From the NCBI RefSeq assembly GCF_009755725.1, contig NZ_CP046619.1, forward strand, positions 1,550,001 to 1,614,000: DNA of 64,000 nt, in the 5' to 3' direction. Within the stretch, counting starts at the first letter, position 1. Each line of letters opens with the position of its first letter. This stretch comes from Diaminobutyricimonas sp. LJ205 (GTDB taxonomy: Bacteria > Actinomycetota > Actinomycetes > Actinomycetales > Microbacteriaceae). Made by a program: the position numbers and the translations under genes. This document shows, one piece after another, positions 9,064 through 18,638 of this stretch. Below the pieces are notes generated by a model. The model ran no database searches. It had not been told where the DNA came from and saw only the letters and a list, made by a program, of their open reading frames with translations.

Positions 9064-9597
9064 ATGCTCGGGCACGTGGAAAGTGGCGCGCTCATCGTTC
9101 CGGTTCTAGAAGCCGCGCCCGCAGTCGATCCACATCGATCGCGTCTGGATCCCTCAAGCGGGCTCGACGTTCCAGCACACGTCACTGTGCTGTTTCCGTT
9201 TGCGCCGCCGGAATCGTTGGACGATGCCTCCCTGGTGCGCCTGGCCGCGGCAGTTCGTTCCGTCCCTGCTTTCCGGGTTCGATTCAGTGCGACGTCCTGG
9301 TTCGGCGACGACGTCCTCTGGCTCAAACCTGACGATGATGGAGGATTCCGCGCGCTGACCAGGAGCGTGCGGGAAGTGTTCCCAGCAGCACTCCCCTACG
9401 AAGGTCTTCATTACGACGCGGTCCCGCACCTAACGATCGGCATGGCGCCGCTCGCCTGCTATAAACAGCTTCGCGAGGCAGAGAGTGCCGTTCATACGGA
9501 TCTGCCCATCGAGACAACTGTCCGAATCGTCGAGTATGGCGTGGTCAGCGACTCGCCCGGCTCGTGGACCGTCCACCATCGCCTGCACCTCGGCTGA
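9064..9597 (+). CDS. 2H phosphoesterase (2'-5' RNA ligase family)
   Basis: About 177 aa. Two His-x-Thr motifs define the 2H fold: HVTV, followed by LFPF, around residue 40, and HLTIGM in the second half. These enzymes act on 2'-5' linkages or cyclic phosphodiesters of RNA or nucleotides; the actual substrate is unknown. The start is uncertain: ATG at 9064 or GTG at 9076, neither with a convincing ribosome site, and a longer frame opens at 9025. It stands alone, divergent from the toxin-antitoxin pair. Confidence 0.85.
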   Translation: MLGHVESGALIVPVLEAAPAVDPHRSRLDPSSGLDVPAHVTVLFPFAPPESLDDASLVRLAAAVRSVPAFRVRFSATSWFGDDVLWLKPDDDGGFRALTRSVREVFPAALPYEGLHYDAVPHLTIGMAPLACYKQLREAESAVHTDLPIETTVRIVEYGVVSDSPGSWTVHHRLHLG

Positions 9598-9744
9598 CAA
9601 ACGCTCATGAGCGGATAACGCGCGCGCCGATGGCTGAGTTTTCTGCCCATGGCGCATGCCGAAACCGTGGCCGCCGGCAGAAAGTGACGCCACCCAGTGC
9701 ACGCTGGCGCGTCGAGCACCGCCAGCTGGCTACTCCCCCGCCGG

Positions 9745-10494
9745 CTAGTCCGCGCGGACGCCGCGCCGCTGCATGATCGCCTCACGGGATTTGGCGGCCC
9801 GGTCATCCAGTTCGCGCAGGCTCTGCGCGTCGGACAGCTCAGCGCCAGGCTGCCGTACCCGCAGCGCCGCGAGCAAAAGCTCATCGGCGATCAGCGGGTT
9901 CATCGGCAGCACCGGCCCGTGCAACGACGTGCCGATGCTCGCACCGGTCCGCACGCCCTCGACCCGGTTCTGCTCAGCCGATGGGGTGTTGCCCTTGCCG
10001 TAGAGCACCTCACCGAATGAGTCGGCGCCGTCCTGCAAGGTCGTCACAGCCGAGTGATTCTCGAATCCGGTGACAATGCCGGCACGCGTCCGCAGCACGA
10101 TCTCGCCGACGCTGCGGATGACGCCGAGCTTCACCCGGCTGGGGAAGATGCCGACACCCTGCACGTGGCTACCGTCAGCGAGCTCGACGTCCTGGCCGAG
10201 CAGCTGCCAGCCGGCGGCGATGCCGAGGAACGGAGCGCCGGATGCCGCAAGCTCGAGCAGGCGCCCGGAACGTTCCATCAGGTCCGCGTGCACGGCCTCC
10301 TGACCCGATACCGGGCCGCTGCCGATGTGCACGAGATCGACGTCGTCGGGCAGCGGATCGCCGATCCCAACGGCATGGACGGTCGCGGGAATCCCGCGGG
10401 CGCCGGCCCGGTAACGTAGCGCGATCACATTGCCGACGTCGCCGTTGATGCCCAGCTCGCGCGGGTACAGGTGCACGATGTTCAGGGCGGTCAC
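9745..10494 (-). CDS. gatD: GatD-like amidotransferase subunit lacking the catalytic Cys
   Basis: 249 aa, class I glutamine amidotransferase fold of the GatD/CobQ2 family. Its start overlaps the murT stop as ATGA, so the pair is translationally coupled. In canonical GatD the nucleophile elbow G-x-Cys-x-G provides glutaminase activity; here it is G91-I-Ala93-A-G95 (codon GCC) and the protein has no cysteine anywhere. The second active-site residue appears kept (His192 in SLHGPVLPMNP), and TGFENHS is also recognisable. Canonical MurT-GatD amidates the alpha-carboxyl of D-Glu2 in lipid II. Without the nucleophile it cannot release ammonia from glutamine by the known route, so it is probably structural or serves another amine donor. 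Confidence 0.85.
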   Translation of the reverse strand: MTALNIVHLYPRELGINGDVGNVIALRYRAGARGIPATVHAVGIGDPLPDDVDLVHIGSGPVSGQEAVHADLMERSGRLLELAASGAPFLGIAAGWQLLGQDVELADGSHVQGVGIFPSRVKLGVIRSVGEIVLRTRAGIVTGFENHSAVTTLQDGADSFGEVLYGKGNTPSAEQNRVEGVRTGASIGTSLHGPVLPMNPLIADELLLAALRVRQPGAELSDAQSLRELDDRAAKSREAIMQRRGVRAD

Positions 10495-11765
10495 TGGTCG
10501 CCGCCTTCCAGATCGAGGAAGCCGAGCTGCTTGCGGATGAGCATCATCTGTTCGTAGTTGACGATCATCGTCTTGATCCCGGTCCTCGGCTTCGGCAGGG
10601 CGAGGAACGCGGTGAGCGCGCTCTTCAGGTCAGGCTGAACCTGACCGACCGGAATGTCCGAGTAGCCGAGCCGGGTGGCGATTTGCCAAGCCTTCGTGCC
10701 GGTCACCACGTCGACGTGATCGATGCGGGACAGGTCTGTGCCGTACACCCAGGACGGATCGGGGGTTCCCTCGTCTACCGCAATCAGCAGTTGCTCCGGC
10801 GCCTCAACGAGGTAGTCGAGGTTCAGCTGCAAGCTCGGCGGGTTCTTCATCATGATGATCTCGATGTCCTCACCACCGACGGTGAGCAGTTCGCCGCGAC
10901 CGTAGACAGTGCGCAGCGAACTCATCGCCCGCTGCACCGCGTCGATGCTGAACCGGTCGCCGACCATCTCGAGCACCGCGGCCACCGCGGCCGCAGTGTC
11001 GACGGCGTAGTGCAGGCCACGAGCGGGAATCGGTACGAGCGCTCGCGCTCCGTCGATCTCCAGGGTCGCCTGCCGGTTGTCCAGCCCGGTGACGCGAACG
11101 CGAGGCATGGGTGCCGGCGCCACCGCAGCGTCCGGGTCGGCCACGTTGGCCAACCCATTCGGTGACTGTTCAATCAGATCCGCGGACACCCCGAACCAGG
11201 TGATCCGTCGGCCATCCGTTGCCGGCAGCCCGGCACCGACCTTGCGCAGGCTGTCGTCATTGGCGTTCAGGACGACGAGGTCGCGGCCGGCGGTGGCCAT
11301 GGTCCGCAGCATCTCAACGACGCGGGCCGGTTCGAAGAAGCGGTTGAGCTGGTCGACCTGGACGTTCAGCAGCAGCACGCCGCGCGGCTTCAGCGACTTG
11401 GCGAGGGCAACACCGTAGGCCTCGTCGACCTCGATCACGCCGACATCCCCACGCATGTAGCCGTCGGTCGGAACCGTTGCCAGCATCGCCGAGGCGATCC
11501 CCTGCGGCAGGTTTCCCCCGGACGGGTTCGTGAACACGTCGTAGCCATGCTCGCGAAGCATCGCTGTCAGCATGTTCGTCGTGGTCGACTTACCGTTCGA
11601 CCCCGACACGAACATCACGCCGAGCGGCAGCTTGGAGAGCGCACGTTCCAGGAACCGTGGCGCGATCGCGAGAACGACCCGGCCCGGAACTGCAGACCCT
11701 CCCCCGCGCAGGCGCAACACCTTGCGGGCGAGGCGGCCGAGCAGGACGGCAATCCGGTAGCGCAA
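10491..11765 (-). CDS. murT: MurT-like Mur ligase, no zinc ribbon
   Basis: 424 aa. The Mur ligase ATP site GSNGKST is at residues 55-61, preceded by LGVMFVS, and the C-terminal MurT domain is present (DPSWVYGTDLSRID). Canonical MurT has a four-cysteine zinc ribbon inserted after the central domain; here that stretch (about residues 180-230) is Ala/Pro-rich and the whole protein has no Cys. MurT activates the alpha-carboxyl of D-Glu2 of the peptidoglycan stem. The gene follows sigA by 8 bases on the same strand and overlaps gatD, so it is likely transcribed with sigA. Confidence 0.85.
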   Translation of the reverse strand: MRYRIAVLLGRLARKVLRLRGGGSAVPGRVVLAIAPRFLERALSKLPLGVMFVSGSNGKSTTTNMLTAMLREHGYDVFTNPSGGNLPQGIASAMLATVPTDGYMRGDVGVIEVDEAYGVALAKSLKPRGVLLLNVQVDQLNRFFEPARVVEMLRTMATAGRDLVVLNANDDSLRKVGAGLPATDGRRITWFGVSADLIEQSPNGLANVADPDAAVAPAPMPRVRVTGLDNRQATLEIDGARALVPIPARGLHYAVDTAAAVAAVLEMVGDRFSIDAVQRAMSSLRTVYGRGELLTVGGEDIEIIMMKNPPSLQLNLDYLVEAPEQLLIAVDEGTPDPSWVYGTDLSRIDHVDVVTGTKAWQIATRLGYSDIPVGQVQPDLKSALTAFLALPKPRTGIKTMIVNYEQMMLIRKQLGFLDLEGGDQ

Positions 11766-11773
11766 TCCGCGGC

Positions 11774-13048
11774 CTACTCGAGGTAGTCGCGCAGCGACTG
11801 CGAGCGGGACGGGTGGCGCAGCTTGGCCATTGTCTTCGACTCGATCTGCCTTATCCGCTCACGGGTCACACCAAAGGTGTCGCCGATCTGGTCGAGCGTC
11901 TTCGGCATGCCATCGCCCAGGCCGAATCGCATCCGGATGACTCCGGCCTCACGCTCGGAGAGGGAGTCGAGCAGGCTCTCCAGCTGCTTCTGCAGCATGG
12001 TGAAGCCCACGGCGTCGGCGGGGACGACCGCTTCGGTGTCCTCAATCAGGTCACCGAACTCGCTGTCACCGTCTTCACCCAGCGGAGTGTGCAGCGAGAT
12101 CGGCTCGCGACCGTACTTCTGCACCTCGACGACCTTCTCAGGGGTCATGTCGAGTTCGCGCGACAACTCTTCGGGCGTTGGCTCACGTCCGAGGTCCTGC
12201 AGCATCTGCCGCTGGACGCGAGCAAGCTTGTTGATGACCTCGACCATGTGCACCGGGATACGGATGGTGCGGGCCTGGTCGGCCATTGCGCGGGTGATCG
12301 CCTGACGGATCCACCAGGTGGCGTAGGTCGAGAACTTGAAGCCCTTGGTGTAGTCGAACTTCTCCACCGCGCGGATCAGGCCGAGGTTTCCCTCCTGGAT
12401 CAGGTCCAGGAACTGCATGCCACGACCGGTGTAACGCTTGGCGAGGCTGACCACGAGACGCAGGTTCGCGCCGAGCAGGTGGCTCTTGGCCCGCTGACCG
12501 TCGCGGGCGACCCACTGCAGTTCACGCTGCAGTTCCTTGCTGAGCCCTGGGGTGTTCGCGAGCTTGTCCTCGGCGAACAGGCCGGCCTCGATCCGCATCG
12601 CGAGATCCACCTCTTCGGCGGCGTTCAGCAGCGCGACCTTACCGATCTGCTTGAGGTAGTCCTTGACCGGATCTGCCGTGGCGCCGGTGATGGCGGCCGA
12701 GTAGACCGGGACCTCGTCCTCGTCATCGGCCATCGACAGTACGAGGGCGCCGGTGGGCAGTGCCTCGTCTTTGCCGGTCGACTTGTCGTCGTGCTCGTCG
12801 TCGGCGACTTCTTCAGTCGGAGCCGCCTCAGCTGCAGCCTCATCGATAACTTCGACGGGCTCAAGGGCTTCCTCGGGCTCGTCTGTTTCTGCGGCCTTCT
12901 TCGAACCACGAGTGGCCTTCGCCGGCGACGCCTTCGTCGCAGCGGGCTTCTTGGCTGCAGGCTTCTTAGCCGCGGGCTTCTTGGCCGGAGCCGTTTCGTC
13001 CTTGGCTTCTTCGGCCGCTTCAGCAGCCGCAGGCTTTGTCCTTGCCAT
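11774..13048 (-). CDS. sigA: Primary RNA polymerase sigma factor SigA (RpoD)
   Basis: 424 aa from the ATG at 13048, which follows AAAGGTG; an in-frame upstream codon at 13096 is unlikely. The first 110 residues are low-complexity Lys/Ala/Pro and acidic sequence (PAKKPAAKK repeats), as in other actinobacterial SigA. Region 2 is complete with [20 protein letters not shown] and [20 protein letters not shown]; region 4 contains [20 protein letters not shown] and the protein ends SLRDYLE. It directs housekeeping transcription. murT and gatD follow within 8 bases, suggesting shared transcripts. Confidence 0.97.
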   Translation of the reverse strand: MARTKPAAAEAAEEAKDETAPAKKPAAKKPAAKKPAATKASPAKATRGSKKAAETDEPEEALEPVEVIDEAAAEAAPTEEVADDEHDDKSTGKDEALPTGALVLSMADDEDEVPVYSAAITGATADPVKDYLKQIGKVALLNAAEEVDLAMRIEAGLFAEDKLANTPGLSKELQRELQWVARDGQRAKSHLLGANLRLVVSLAKRYTGRGMQFLDLIQEGNLGLIRAVEKFDYTKGFKFSTYATWWIRQAITRAMADQARTIRIPVHMVEVINKLARVQRQMLQDLGREPTPEELSRELDMTPEKVVEVQKYGREPISLHTPLGEDGDSEFGDLIEDTEAVVPADAVGFTMLQKQLESLLDSLSEREAGVIRMRFGLGDGMPKTLDQIGDTFGVTRERIRQIESKTMAKLRHPSRSQSLRDYLE

Positions 13049-13105
13049 TCGAGCACCTTTCCGGGCGGTTGCGGGCAGTACTAAGACCCTTGTCAAGTCC
13101 GCTTG

Positions 13106-13120
13106 TCACGAAATTCGTGA
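13106..13120. promoter_or_regulatory. Palindrome upstream of sigA
   Basis: TCACGAA-A-TTCGTGA, a perfect inverted repeat with 7-base arms, about 60 bases before the sigA start. It is flanked by a further imperfect inverted repeat, roughly AGACCCTTGTCAA at 13084 matched around 13132-13143. Position suggests a binding site controlling sigA; no regulator can be named. Confidence 0.4.
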
Positions 13121-13196
13121 ACAATTGGGGATTGACAGGGTCTTGGACTATCGATTATTGCACGGTCTGCCAGCGACCGCTGACAGCAGCGGCCGA

Positions 13197-14516
13197 TCAG
13201 CGGCCTGGTCCGCGCAATCGTCTCAAGAGTGCAACCCACAGAGGACCAGGTTCTATTCCCTCTTCCTTCATACCCCTCCGCGTCCGAGCGCGCGCTCGGA
13301 ATAGGAAGACCATTCCCAGCCCGACGACAAGGAACTGCACCGAGAAGGCGATTCGGAAGTGGTCCAGCGAGTACAGCTCGGCCGGGTTCCCTGTGCCCCC
13401 GTTCGCGCGGTCGAGGACGTCGAGGATCACGCCGATGAGGAACATCATCGTGAAGCTCGCGGTGAAGCCCCCGACGTTGACCACGCCGTTGGCAGAGCCC
13501 AGGCTGCGCGTCGGATTGAAGGTGCGGGCGAAGTCGAAGCCGATGATGGAGCCGGGCCCGCCCGCGCCGTTGACGACTATGAGCACGATGATGAGCCAGA
13601 GCGGCGGCTCCCCCGGCCACAGCAGTACGGCCGCCCAGGCGAGACCCATTGGCACGACAGCGGCAATGACGATGTTGCTGCGCCGCATGGGGTACCGCGC
13701 GGTGAGCACGCCCATGATCGGTCCCACCACCGCGCCGCCCAAGACAATGAGGCTGAGCAACGAGGCAGCGGCCCCAGGACCGTAGCCGAGCCCGACCGAG
13801 AGGAATGGAAAGCCCCACAACAGTGCGAAAACGGTGCCGGGAGACTGCGTCACGAAGTGCGACCAGAATCCCAACTGCGTGCCCGGCCGCGCGAGCGCCT
13901 CCCGCAGATGCTTCAGGGTCGCCCGCCAGGTCAGCCTCTCGGCCGCCTGGTCATTCACCCCGTTACTGATCAGCAGGATGACCAGTACGACGCAGAGCGC
14001 CGACAGTGACCCGGCCCACAGGTAGGCGGGCGTCCATCCCCACTCCCGCAACAACCATGACAACGGCACGGCTGAGAGCAGTTGGCCGAATTGGCCGACG
14101 GTGCCGAGCCACTGGGAAACCTGCGGAAGCGCGCGTCCGGTGAACCAGGAGGCGAGCAACCGCATCACCGAGATGAAGATCATCGCGTCGCCGCTGCCGA
14201 CGAGCACGCGGCCGACGATCGCGAGTGCGAATGTCGGGGCGAAGGCGAGGACCACCTGTCCGGTGACCATCAACACCGACCCGGTCAGCAGCAGCGACTT
14301 GGCGCCCACGCGATCTACGGCGACGCCGATCGGGATCTGCAGCGCCGCGTACATGATCAGCTGCACAACCGCGAGCGTCGACATCTGTGCGGCAGAGACA
14401 TCGAACCGCTCGGTCGCTTCGACGCCGGAAACGCCAAGCGAACTGCGTTGCATGACAGCAACCAGGTAGGTGAACGTGCCCACGGCGAAGATGAGCCATG
14501 AGCGCGCGGAATTCAC
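13197..14516 (-). CDS. MFS transporter
   Basis: 439 aa with about twelve hydrophobic segments and a central loop near residues 205-225. The intracellular loop after segment 2 reads GVAVDRVGAKSLLL, matching the MFS G-x-x-x-D-R-x-G-R/K signature. A basic C-terminus (RARARTRRGMKEEG) follows the last helix. Substrate cannot be inferred. The gene ends 150 bases upstream of sigA on the same strand, so read-through into sigA is possible. Confidence 0.88.
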   Translation of the reverse strand: MNSARSWLIFAVGTFTYLVAVMQRSSLGVSGVEATERFDVSAAQMSTLAVVQLIMYAALQIPIGVAVDRVGAKSLLLTGSVLMVTGQVVLAFAPTFALAIVGRVLVGSGDAMIFISVMRLLASWFTGRALPQVSQWLGTVGQFGQLLSAVPLSWLLREWGWTPAYLWAGSLSALCVVLVILLISNGVNDQAAERLTWRATLKHLREALARPGTQLGFWSHFVTQSPGTVFALLWGFPFLSVGLGYGPGAAASLLSLIVLGGAVVGPIMGVLTARYPMRRSNIVIAAVVPMGLAWAAVLLWPGEPPLWLIIVLIVVNGAGGPGSIIGFDFARTFNPTRSLGSANGVVNVGGFTASFTMMFLIGVILDVLDRANGGTGNPAELYSLDHFRIAFSVQFLVVGLGMVFLFRARARTRRGMKEEGIEPGPLWVALLRRLRGPGR

Positions 14517-14589
14517 CGTCCCAGTCTACGGGCGGTCGCGGATCGGGCTTGCCGAGACGGGTTTCGACAGCCTCGACCGGCGCGGTTGT

Positions 14590-15507
14590 CTACCGGGGTG
14601 GGGAGTCGTCTCGACGGCCGGCGAGGAACTTCTCCAGCTCGGCTGCGATGGCATCGGCGCTGGGCAGCTCGCCGTCCTCATCCGTGAGCGGGGAACGCTG
14701 CGGATTGTCTTCCATATAGCTGTCGTGGCGAGCTTCAAGCGTGGCCACCAGCCGGGACAGCTCAGGATTTTCCTGCACCTGCTCGTCAATCCGAGCGATG
14801 AAGTCGCGTCCGTCTTCGCGCAGCCGGTCAGTCGGGAAGATCAGCCCGGTCGCGGCACCGATGCTTTCCAGCGCGGCAACGGCGGCCAGCGGGTATTCGG
14901 TGTCCGCGAGATAGTGCGGCACGAGCAGCACGAAACCGACCGTGGGGTGGTCGAGCTGCTGCAGTCGGTATTCGACGAGATGCAGGGCATTCGCCGGCAC
15001 CTGGGTGTGCGGCTTCCAAATCGACAGGGCGTCGATCAGCTCGGTGCGATTGCCACTCACCGTGACGCCGATCGACCGTGTGTGCGGAACCGGCATCGGG
15101 ATCGAGTGCACCCAGGTCGTGGTCGACACCTGGTAGCGGTCAATCAGCTGCAGCAAGGCGGCCGTGAAACGTTCCCATTGGAAATCCGGCTCGAACCCGC
15201 TGAGCAGCAGGAACTGGCTGCCGAGTTCATCGCGCATCAAATAGAGCCGCAGCCGCAGCGGGCGGTAGTTCGACAGGTGATCCTGATCGAAGTAGATGGT
15301 GGGACGCCGGGAGCGGTAGTCCAGCAGCTCGTCGACATCGAAACTTGCGACGACCTCGTGCTCGAGGGTGTCCAGCAGGTACTCCGTGAACTGCGACACC
15401 GCGGAACCCGCGTCGGCAAACCCGGTCAACCCGGCGACAAGGTGCAGCCCTGTCGGCACCTCGGCGGTGTCAAGCAGCACTTCATACAGGCCGGACGGAT
15501 CTTGCAT
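14590..15507 (-). CDS. PAC2 family protein
   Basis: 305 aa. The fold of proteasome-assembly-chaperone-2-like proteins is indicated by GLTGFADAGSAVSQF near residue 28, VDELLDYRSRRPTI and a conserved core around VHSIPMPVPHTRSIGVTVSG. These ATP-grasp-associated proteins are universal in actinobacteria but their biochemical function is unknown; a link to the 20S proteasome is only by name. The last 45 residues are acidic and probably flexible. Confidence 0.88.
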   Translation of the reverse strand: MQDPSGLYEVLLDTAEVPTGLHLVAGLTGFADAGSAVSQFTEYLLDTLEHEVVASFDVDELLDYRSRRPTIYFDQDHLSNYRPLRLRLYLMRDELGSQFLLLSGFEPDFQWERFTAALLQLIDRYQVSTTTWVHSIPMPVPHTRSIGVTVSGNRTELIDALSIWKPHTQVPANALHLVEYRLQQLDHPTVGFVLLVPHYLADTEYPLAAVAALESIGAATGLIFPTDRLREDGRDFIARIDEQVQENPELSRLVATLEARHDSYMEDNPQRSPLTDEDGELPSADAIAAELEKFLAGRRDDSPPR

Positions 15508-15631
15508 ATTTCCAGCCTAAGCCGCGGGCACGCACACGGGCGCCTACTGGGTCATGCCGAGAGCGAACAGCAGGCCTGGTCGGTGCGTCGACGATGGCGC
15601 CCACGCAATCAGGGATCGATACCATGACCGG

Positions 15632-17104
15632 ATGCTTCCTTCACTTTCGCTCACCGATTCAGTCCCGTCCACCGTCGATGTCCTGGTGCTCGGCGTGAAG
15701 AAGGGCCCCGACGGGCCTGAGTTGGCAAGTGAGGACGGGCAGTACGCAGCACTCGCTGGTTCACTGGCCGGCATCGGGTCGACTGGCGCGTCGGACGAGC
15801 TGCTGCGGGTTCCCGCGAGCACGGTCGACGGTCCGAGCCTGGCGCTCATTGGACTCGGTTCGAATCCCGATGCGCGGGCACTGCGGGCGGCGGCCGGATC
15901 GGCCACTCGCCAGCTCCGCGGCATCCGTTCGGTCGCCTTCCAACTGCCCGCATCCTCGGATGCCGACGTGATCGCGATCGCCGAAGGTGCCCTGATCGGT
16001 GCCTACCGGTACACCACGTACCGGTCCGCAAGCCTGGAGTCGACGAAGACGCCGGCCGACGAGGTCACCGTGGTCGCCGCGGTGACCGACGCGGATGCCG
16101 TAAAGACTCGGGCTCTCGCCACCGCGACCGCGATCAGCCAGGTTCGCGACCTGGTGAACGCTCCCCCGTCGCACCTGTACCCGGCGACGTTCGCCGACAC
16201 CGCGCTCGAGCTCGCGGCCGGTCTGCCGGTCGAGGTCACCGTGCTGACCGAGCCTGAGCTGGCGGACGGCGGGTATGGAGGCATTCTCGGCGTGGGCCAA
16301 GGGTCGACCAGGGGCCCGCGGATGGTGAAGGTGACCTACCAGCCGGAAGGCGCCGCGAAGCATCTCGCCCTGGTGGGCAAGGGGATCACCTTCGACTCCG
16401 GTGGGCTGTCGCTGAAGCCCGCGGCCTCGATGGTCGGGATGAAGGAGGACATGACAGGTGCGGCCACCGCGCTCGCCGTCGTGCTCGCCGCCGCCCGCAT
16501 CGGCCTGAATGTGCGCCTCACCGCATGGCTGTGCCTGGCCGAGAACCTGCCCTCGGGTTCGGCCATCCGCCCGAACGACGTGCTGACCATGCGCGGCGGA
16601 ACCACCGTCGAGGTGCTGAACACGGACGCCGAGGGGCGCCTCGTCCTCGCGGACGGCCTCGTCGCCGCGAGCGAGGAGCAGCCGGACGCGATCATCGACG
16701 TCGCCACCCTCACCGGAGCAGCCCTCGTCGCGCTCGGCGACCGGGTCGTCGGCGCGATGGGTGACGCCGACCTCGTCCGCGAACTGGTTGATGTCGCCGA
16801 TGCGCAGGGTGAGGAGTTCTGGCACATGCCACTGCCGGGGCACCTGCGCGAGATCTTGAACTCGGATGTCGCGGACATCGTGAACTCGAAGCCGGGCAAC
16901 CGGAATGCTGGCATGCTCGTCGGCGGCGTGTTCCTCAAGGAGTTCATCGGCACCCGTCCAGACGGCACGCCGATCCCCTGGGCTCACCTCGACATCGCCG
17001 GCCCGGCCAGCACTTCGTCGCCGCGCGGATTCCTCGGAAAGGGGCCGAGCGGGGTAACGGTTCTGACCCTCGTGGCGCTGGCAGACCGGTATTCACGCGC
17101 GTAG
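15632..17104 (+). CDS. pepA: Leucyl aminopeptidase (M17)
   Basis: About 490 aa. The M17 catalytic domain occupies the C-terminal 300 residues: the metal and substrate region GKGITFDSGGLSLKP and the signature NTDAEGRLVLADGL are intact, with MKEDMTGAA between them. The N-terminal macro-like domain is present. It removes N-terminal residues from peptides in the cytoplasm using two metal ions. I place the start at 15632; a TACCAT -10-like element six bases upstream hints at a leaderless message, while an in-frame codon at 15554 would add 26 poorly conserved residues. Confidence 0.95.
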   Translation: MLPSLSLTDSVPSTVDVLVLGVKKGPDGPELASEDGQYAALAGSLAGIGSTGASDELLRVPASTVDGPSLALIGLGSNPDARALRAAAGSATRQLRGIRSVAFQLPASSDADVIAIAEGALIGAYRYTTYRSASLESTKTPADEVTVVAAVTDADAVKTRALATATAISQVRDLVNAPPSHLYPATFADTALELAAGLPVEVTVLTEPELADGGYGGILGVGQGSTRGPRMVKVTYQPEGAAKHLALVGKGITFDSGGLSLKPAASMVGMKEDMTGAATALAVVLAAARIGLNVRLTAWLCLAENLPSGSAIRPNDVLTMRGGTTVEVLNTDAEGRLVLADGLVAASEEQPDAIIDVATLTGAALVALGDRVVGAMGDADLVRELVDVADAQGEEFWHMPLPGHLREILNSDVADIVNSKPGNRNAGMLVGGVFLKEFIGTRPDGTPIPWAHLDIAGPASTSSPRGFLGKGPSGVTVLTLVALADRYSRA

Positions 17105-17112
17105 TAAGGTCG

Positions 17113-17137
17113 TGTTGGCGTGGAAATCTCGCCAACA
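17113..17137. terminator. Hairpin between pepA and lpdA
   Basis: TGTTGGCG and CGCCAACA form a perfect 8-bp stem around a 9-base loop, beginning 8 bases after the pepA stop. No T run follows. It could be a pepA terminator or a regulatory site for the lpdA-sucB transcript. Confidence 0.45.
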
Positions 17138-17205
17138 ATCAGACCCTTCGCATACCCCCGTGGAGGACGTCTGCAAGCTATCCGGAAGCACGAGGGAGTT
17201 GCTGG

Positions 17206-18579
17206 GTGTCAGAACAGAACTTTGACATGGTCGTTCTTGGCGGCGGTAGCGGAGGCTACGCCGCCGCTATTCGCGCGAGCCAATTGGGAATGACCGTCGG
17301 CCTCATCGAGAAGAACAAGGTCGGTGGCACCTGCTTGCACGTCGGCTGCATCCCGACCAAGGCCCTCCTACACTCCGCCGAGGTTGCGGATGTGACCCGC
17401 GAGTCCGCCAAGTACGGCGTCACCTCGACTTTCGAGGGCATTGACATCGACGCGGTCACCGCCTACCGCCAGGGCATTGTCACGGGCAAGTTCAAGGGCC
17501 TGCAGAGCCTCCTCAAGGCACGCGGAATCACCACCATTGACGGCGAGGGAAAGCTCACCTCCCCCACCACCGTTCAGGTCGGCGATATCACGGTTACCGG
17601 CAAGCACATCGTGCTCGCCACTGGTTCCTACTCGCGTTCGCTTCCGGGTCTTGAGCTCGGTGGTCGTGTGATCACCTCGGAGCAGGCTCTCGAGTTGGAC
17701 TTTGTCCCGAACAAGGTCGCGGTTCTGGGCGGTGGCGTCATCGGCGTCGAGTTCGCCAGCGTGTGGAAGTCGTTCGGCGCTGACGTCAACATCATCGAGG
17801 CGCTTCCGCACCTCGTCCCGAACGAGGAAGAGTCGGTCAGCAAGCAGCTCGAGCGGGCGTTCCGCAAGCGTGGCATCAACTTCTCGGTCGGCGTGCGCTT
17901 CCAGAGCGTCACCCAGGACGAGAACGGTGTGGTCGTCACCCTCGAGAACGGCCAGACCATCGACGCGGACCTGCTGCTCGTTGCCGTCGGCCGTGGGCCG
18001 TCGACCAACGGCGTCGGCTTCGACGAGGTCGGTGTGACCATGGACCGTGGATTCGTACTGACCGACGAGCGCCTGCGCACCAACATCCCTGGCGTCTACG
18101 CCGTCGGCGACATCGTCCCCGGCCTGCAGCTCGCTCACCGTGGGTTCCAGCAGGGTATCTTCGTCGCCGAGGAGATCGCGGGCCTGAATCCCGTCATCGT
18201 CGAAGACGTGAACATTCCCAAGGTCACCTACTCCGACCCCGAGGTCGCCTCGATCGGTCTGACCTCTGCAAAGGCCGCGGAGAAGTACGGCGCCGACCAG
18301 GTGTCCAGCTACGACTACAACCTCGCGGGCAACGGCAAGAGCCACATCATCGGAACTGCCGGTTCGGTCAAGGTCGTTCGGGTCAACGACGGCCCGATCG
18401 TCGGCGTGCACATGATCGGTGCCCGTGTCGGCGAACTGATCGGCGAAGCGCAGCTTGCCGTGAACTGGGAGGCCTACCCCGAGGACATCGCGCCGCTGGT
18501 GCACGCGCACCCGACGCAGAACGAAGCACTCGGCGAAGCGTTCCTCATGATCGCCGGCAAGCCGCTGCACTCGATCTGA
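17206..18579 (+). CDS. lpdA: Dihydrolipoyl dehydrogenase (E3)
   Basis: 457 aa from a GTG start with AGGGAG 8 bases upstream. FAD site VVLGGGSGGYAAAIRASQLG, redox-active disulphide GGTCLHVGCIPTK, NAD site VAVLGGGVIGVEFAS and the C-terminal catalytic HAHPTQNEALGEA (His-Glu) are all present. It reoxidises dihydrolipoyl groups of 2-oxoacid dehydrogenase complexes with NAD+. The gene lies 59 bases upstream of the E2 gene, so both subunits are made together. Confidence 0.97.
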   Translation: MSEQNFDMVVLGGGSGGYAAAIRASQLGMTVGLIEKNKVGGTCLHVGCIPTKALLHSAEVADVTRESAKYGVTSTFEGIDIDAVTAYRQGIVTGKFKGLQSLLKARGITTIDGEGKLTSPTTVQVGDITVTGKHIVLATGSYSRSLPGLELGGRVITSEQALELDFVPNKVAVLGGGVIGVEFASVWKSFGADVNIIEALPHLVPNEEESVSKQLERAFRKRGINFSVGVRFQSVTQDENGVVVTLENGQTIDADLLLVAVGRGPSTNGVGFDEVGVTMDRGFVLTDERLRTNIPGVYAVGDIVPGLQLAHRGFQQGIFVAEEIAGLNPVIVEDVNIPKVTYSDPEVASIGLTSAKAAEKYGADQVSSYDYNLAGNGKSHIIGTAGSVKVVRVNDGPIVGVHMIGARVGELIGEAQLAVNWEAYPEDIAPLVHAHPTQNEALGEAFLMIAGKPLHSI

Positions 18580-18638
18580 TCCTGCGCGAACCCGATTACT
18601 AGACTAAGAATCACCACAGGGCTTAAGGAGCACTACTG

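Noticed and set aside
11657-13084. 475-codon plus-strand frame opposite sigA
   Set aside because: Antisense to SigA, whose conserved regions are unmistakable; no ribosome site or domain in the plus frame.
15554-15631. N-terminal extension of pepA
   Set aside because: Residues are not protease-like and a better start context exists at 15632.
17368-18570. 400-codon minus-strand frame opposite lpdA
   Set aside because: Antisense shadow; lpdA motifs are complete on the plus strand.
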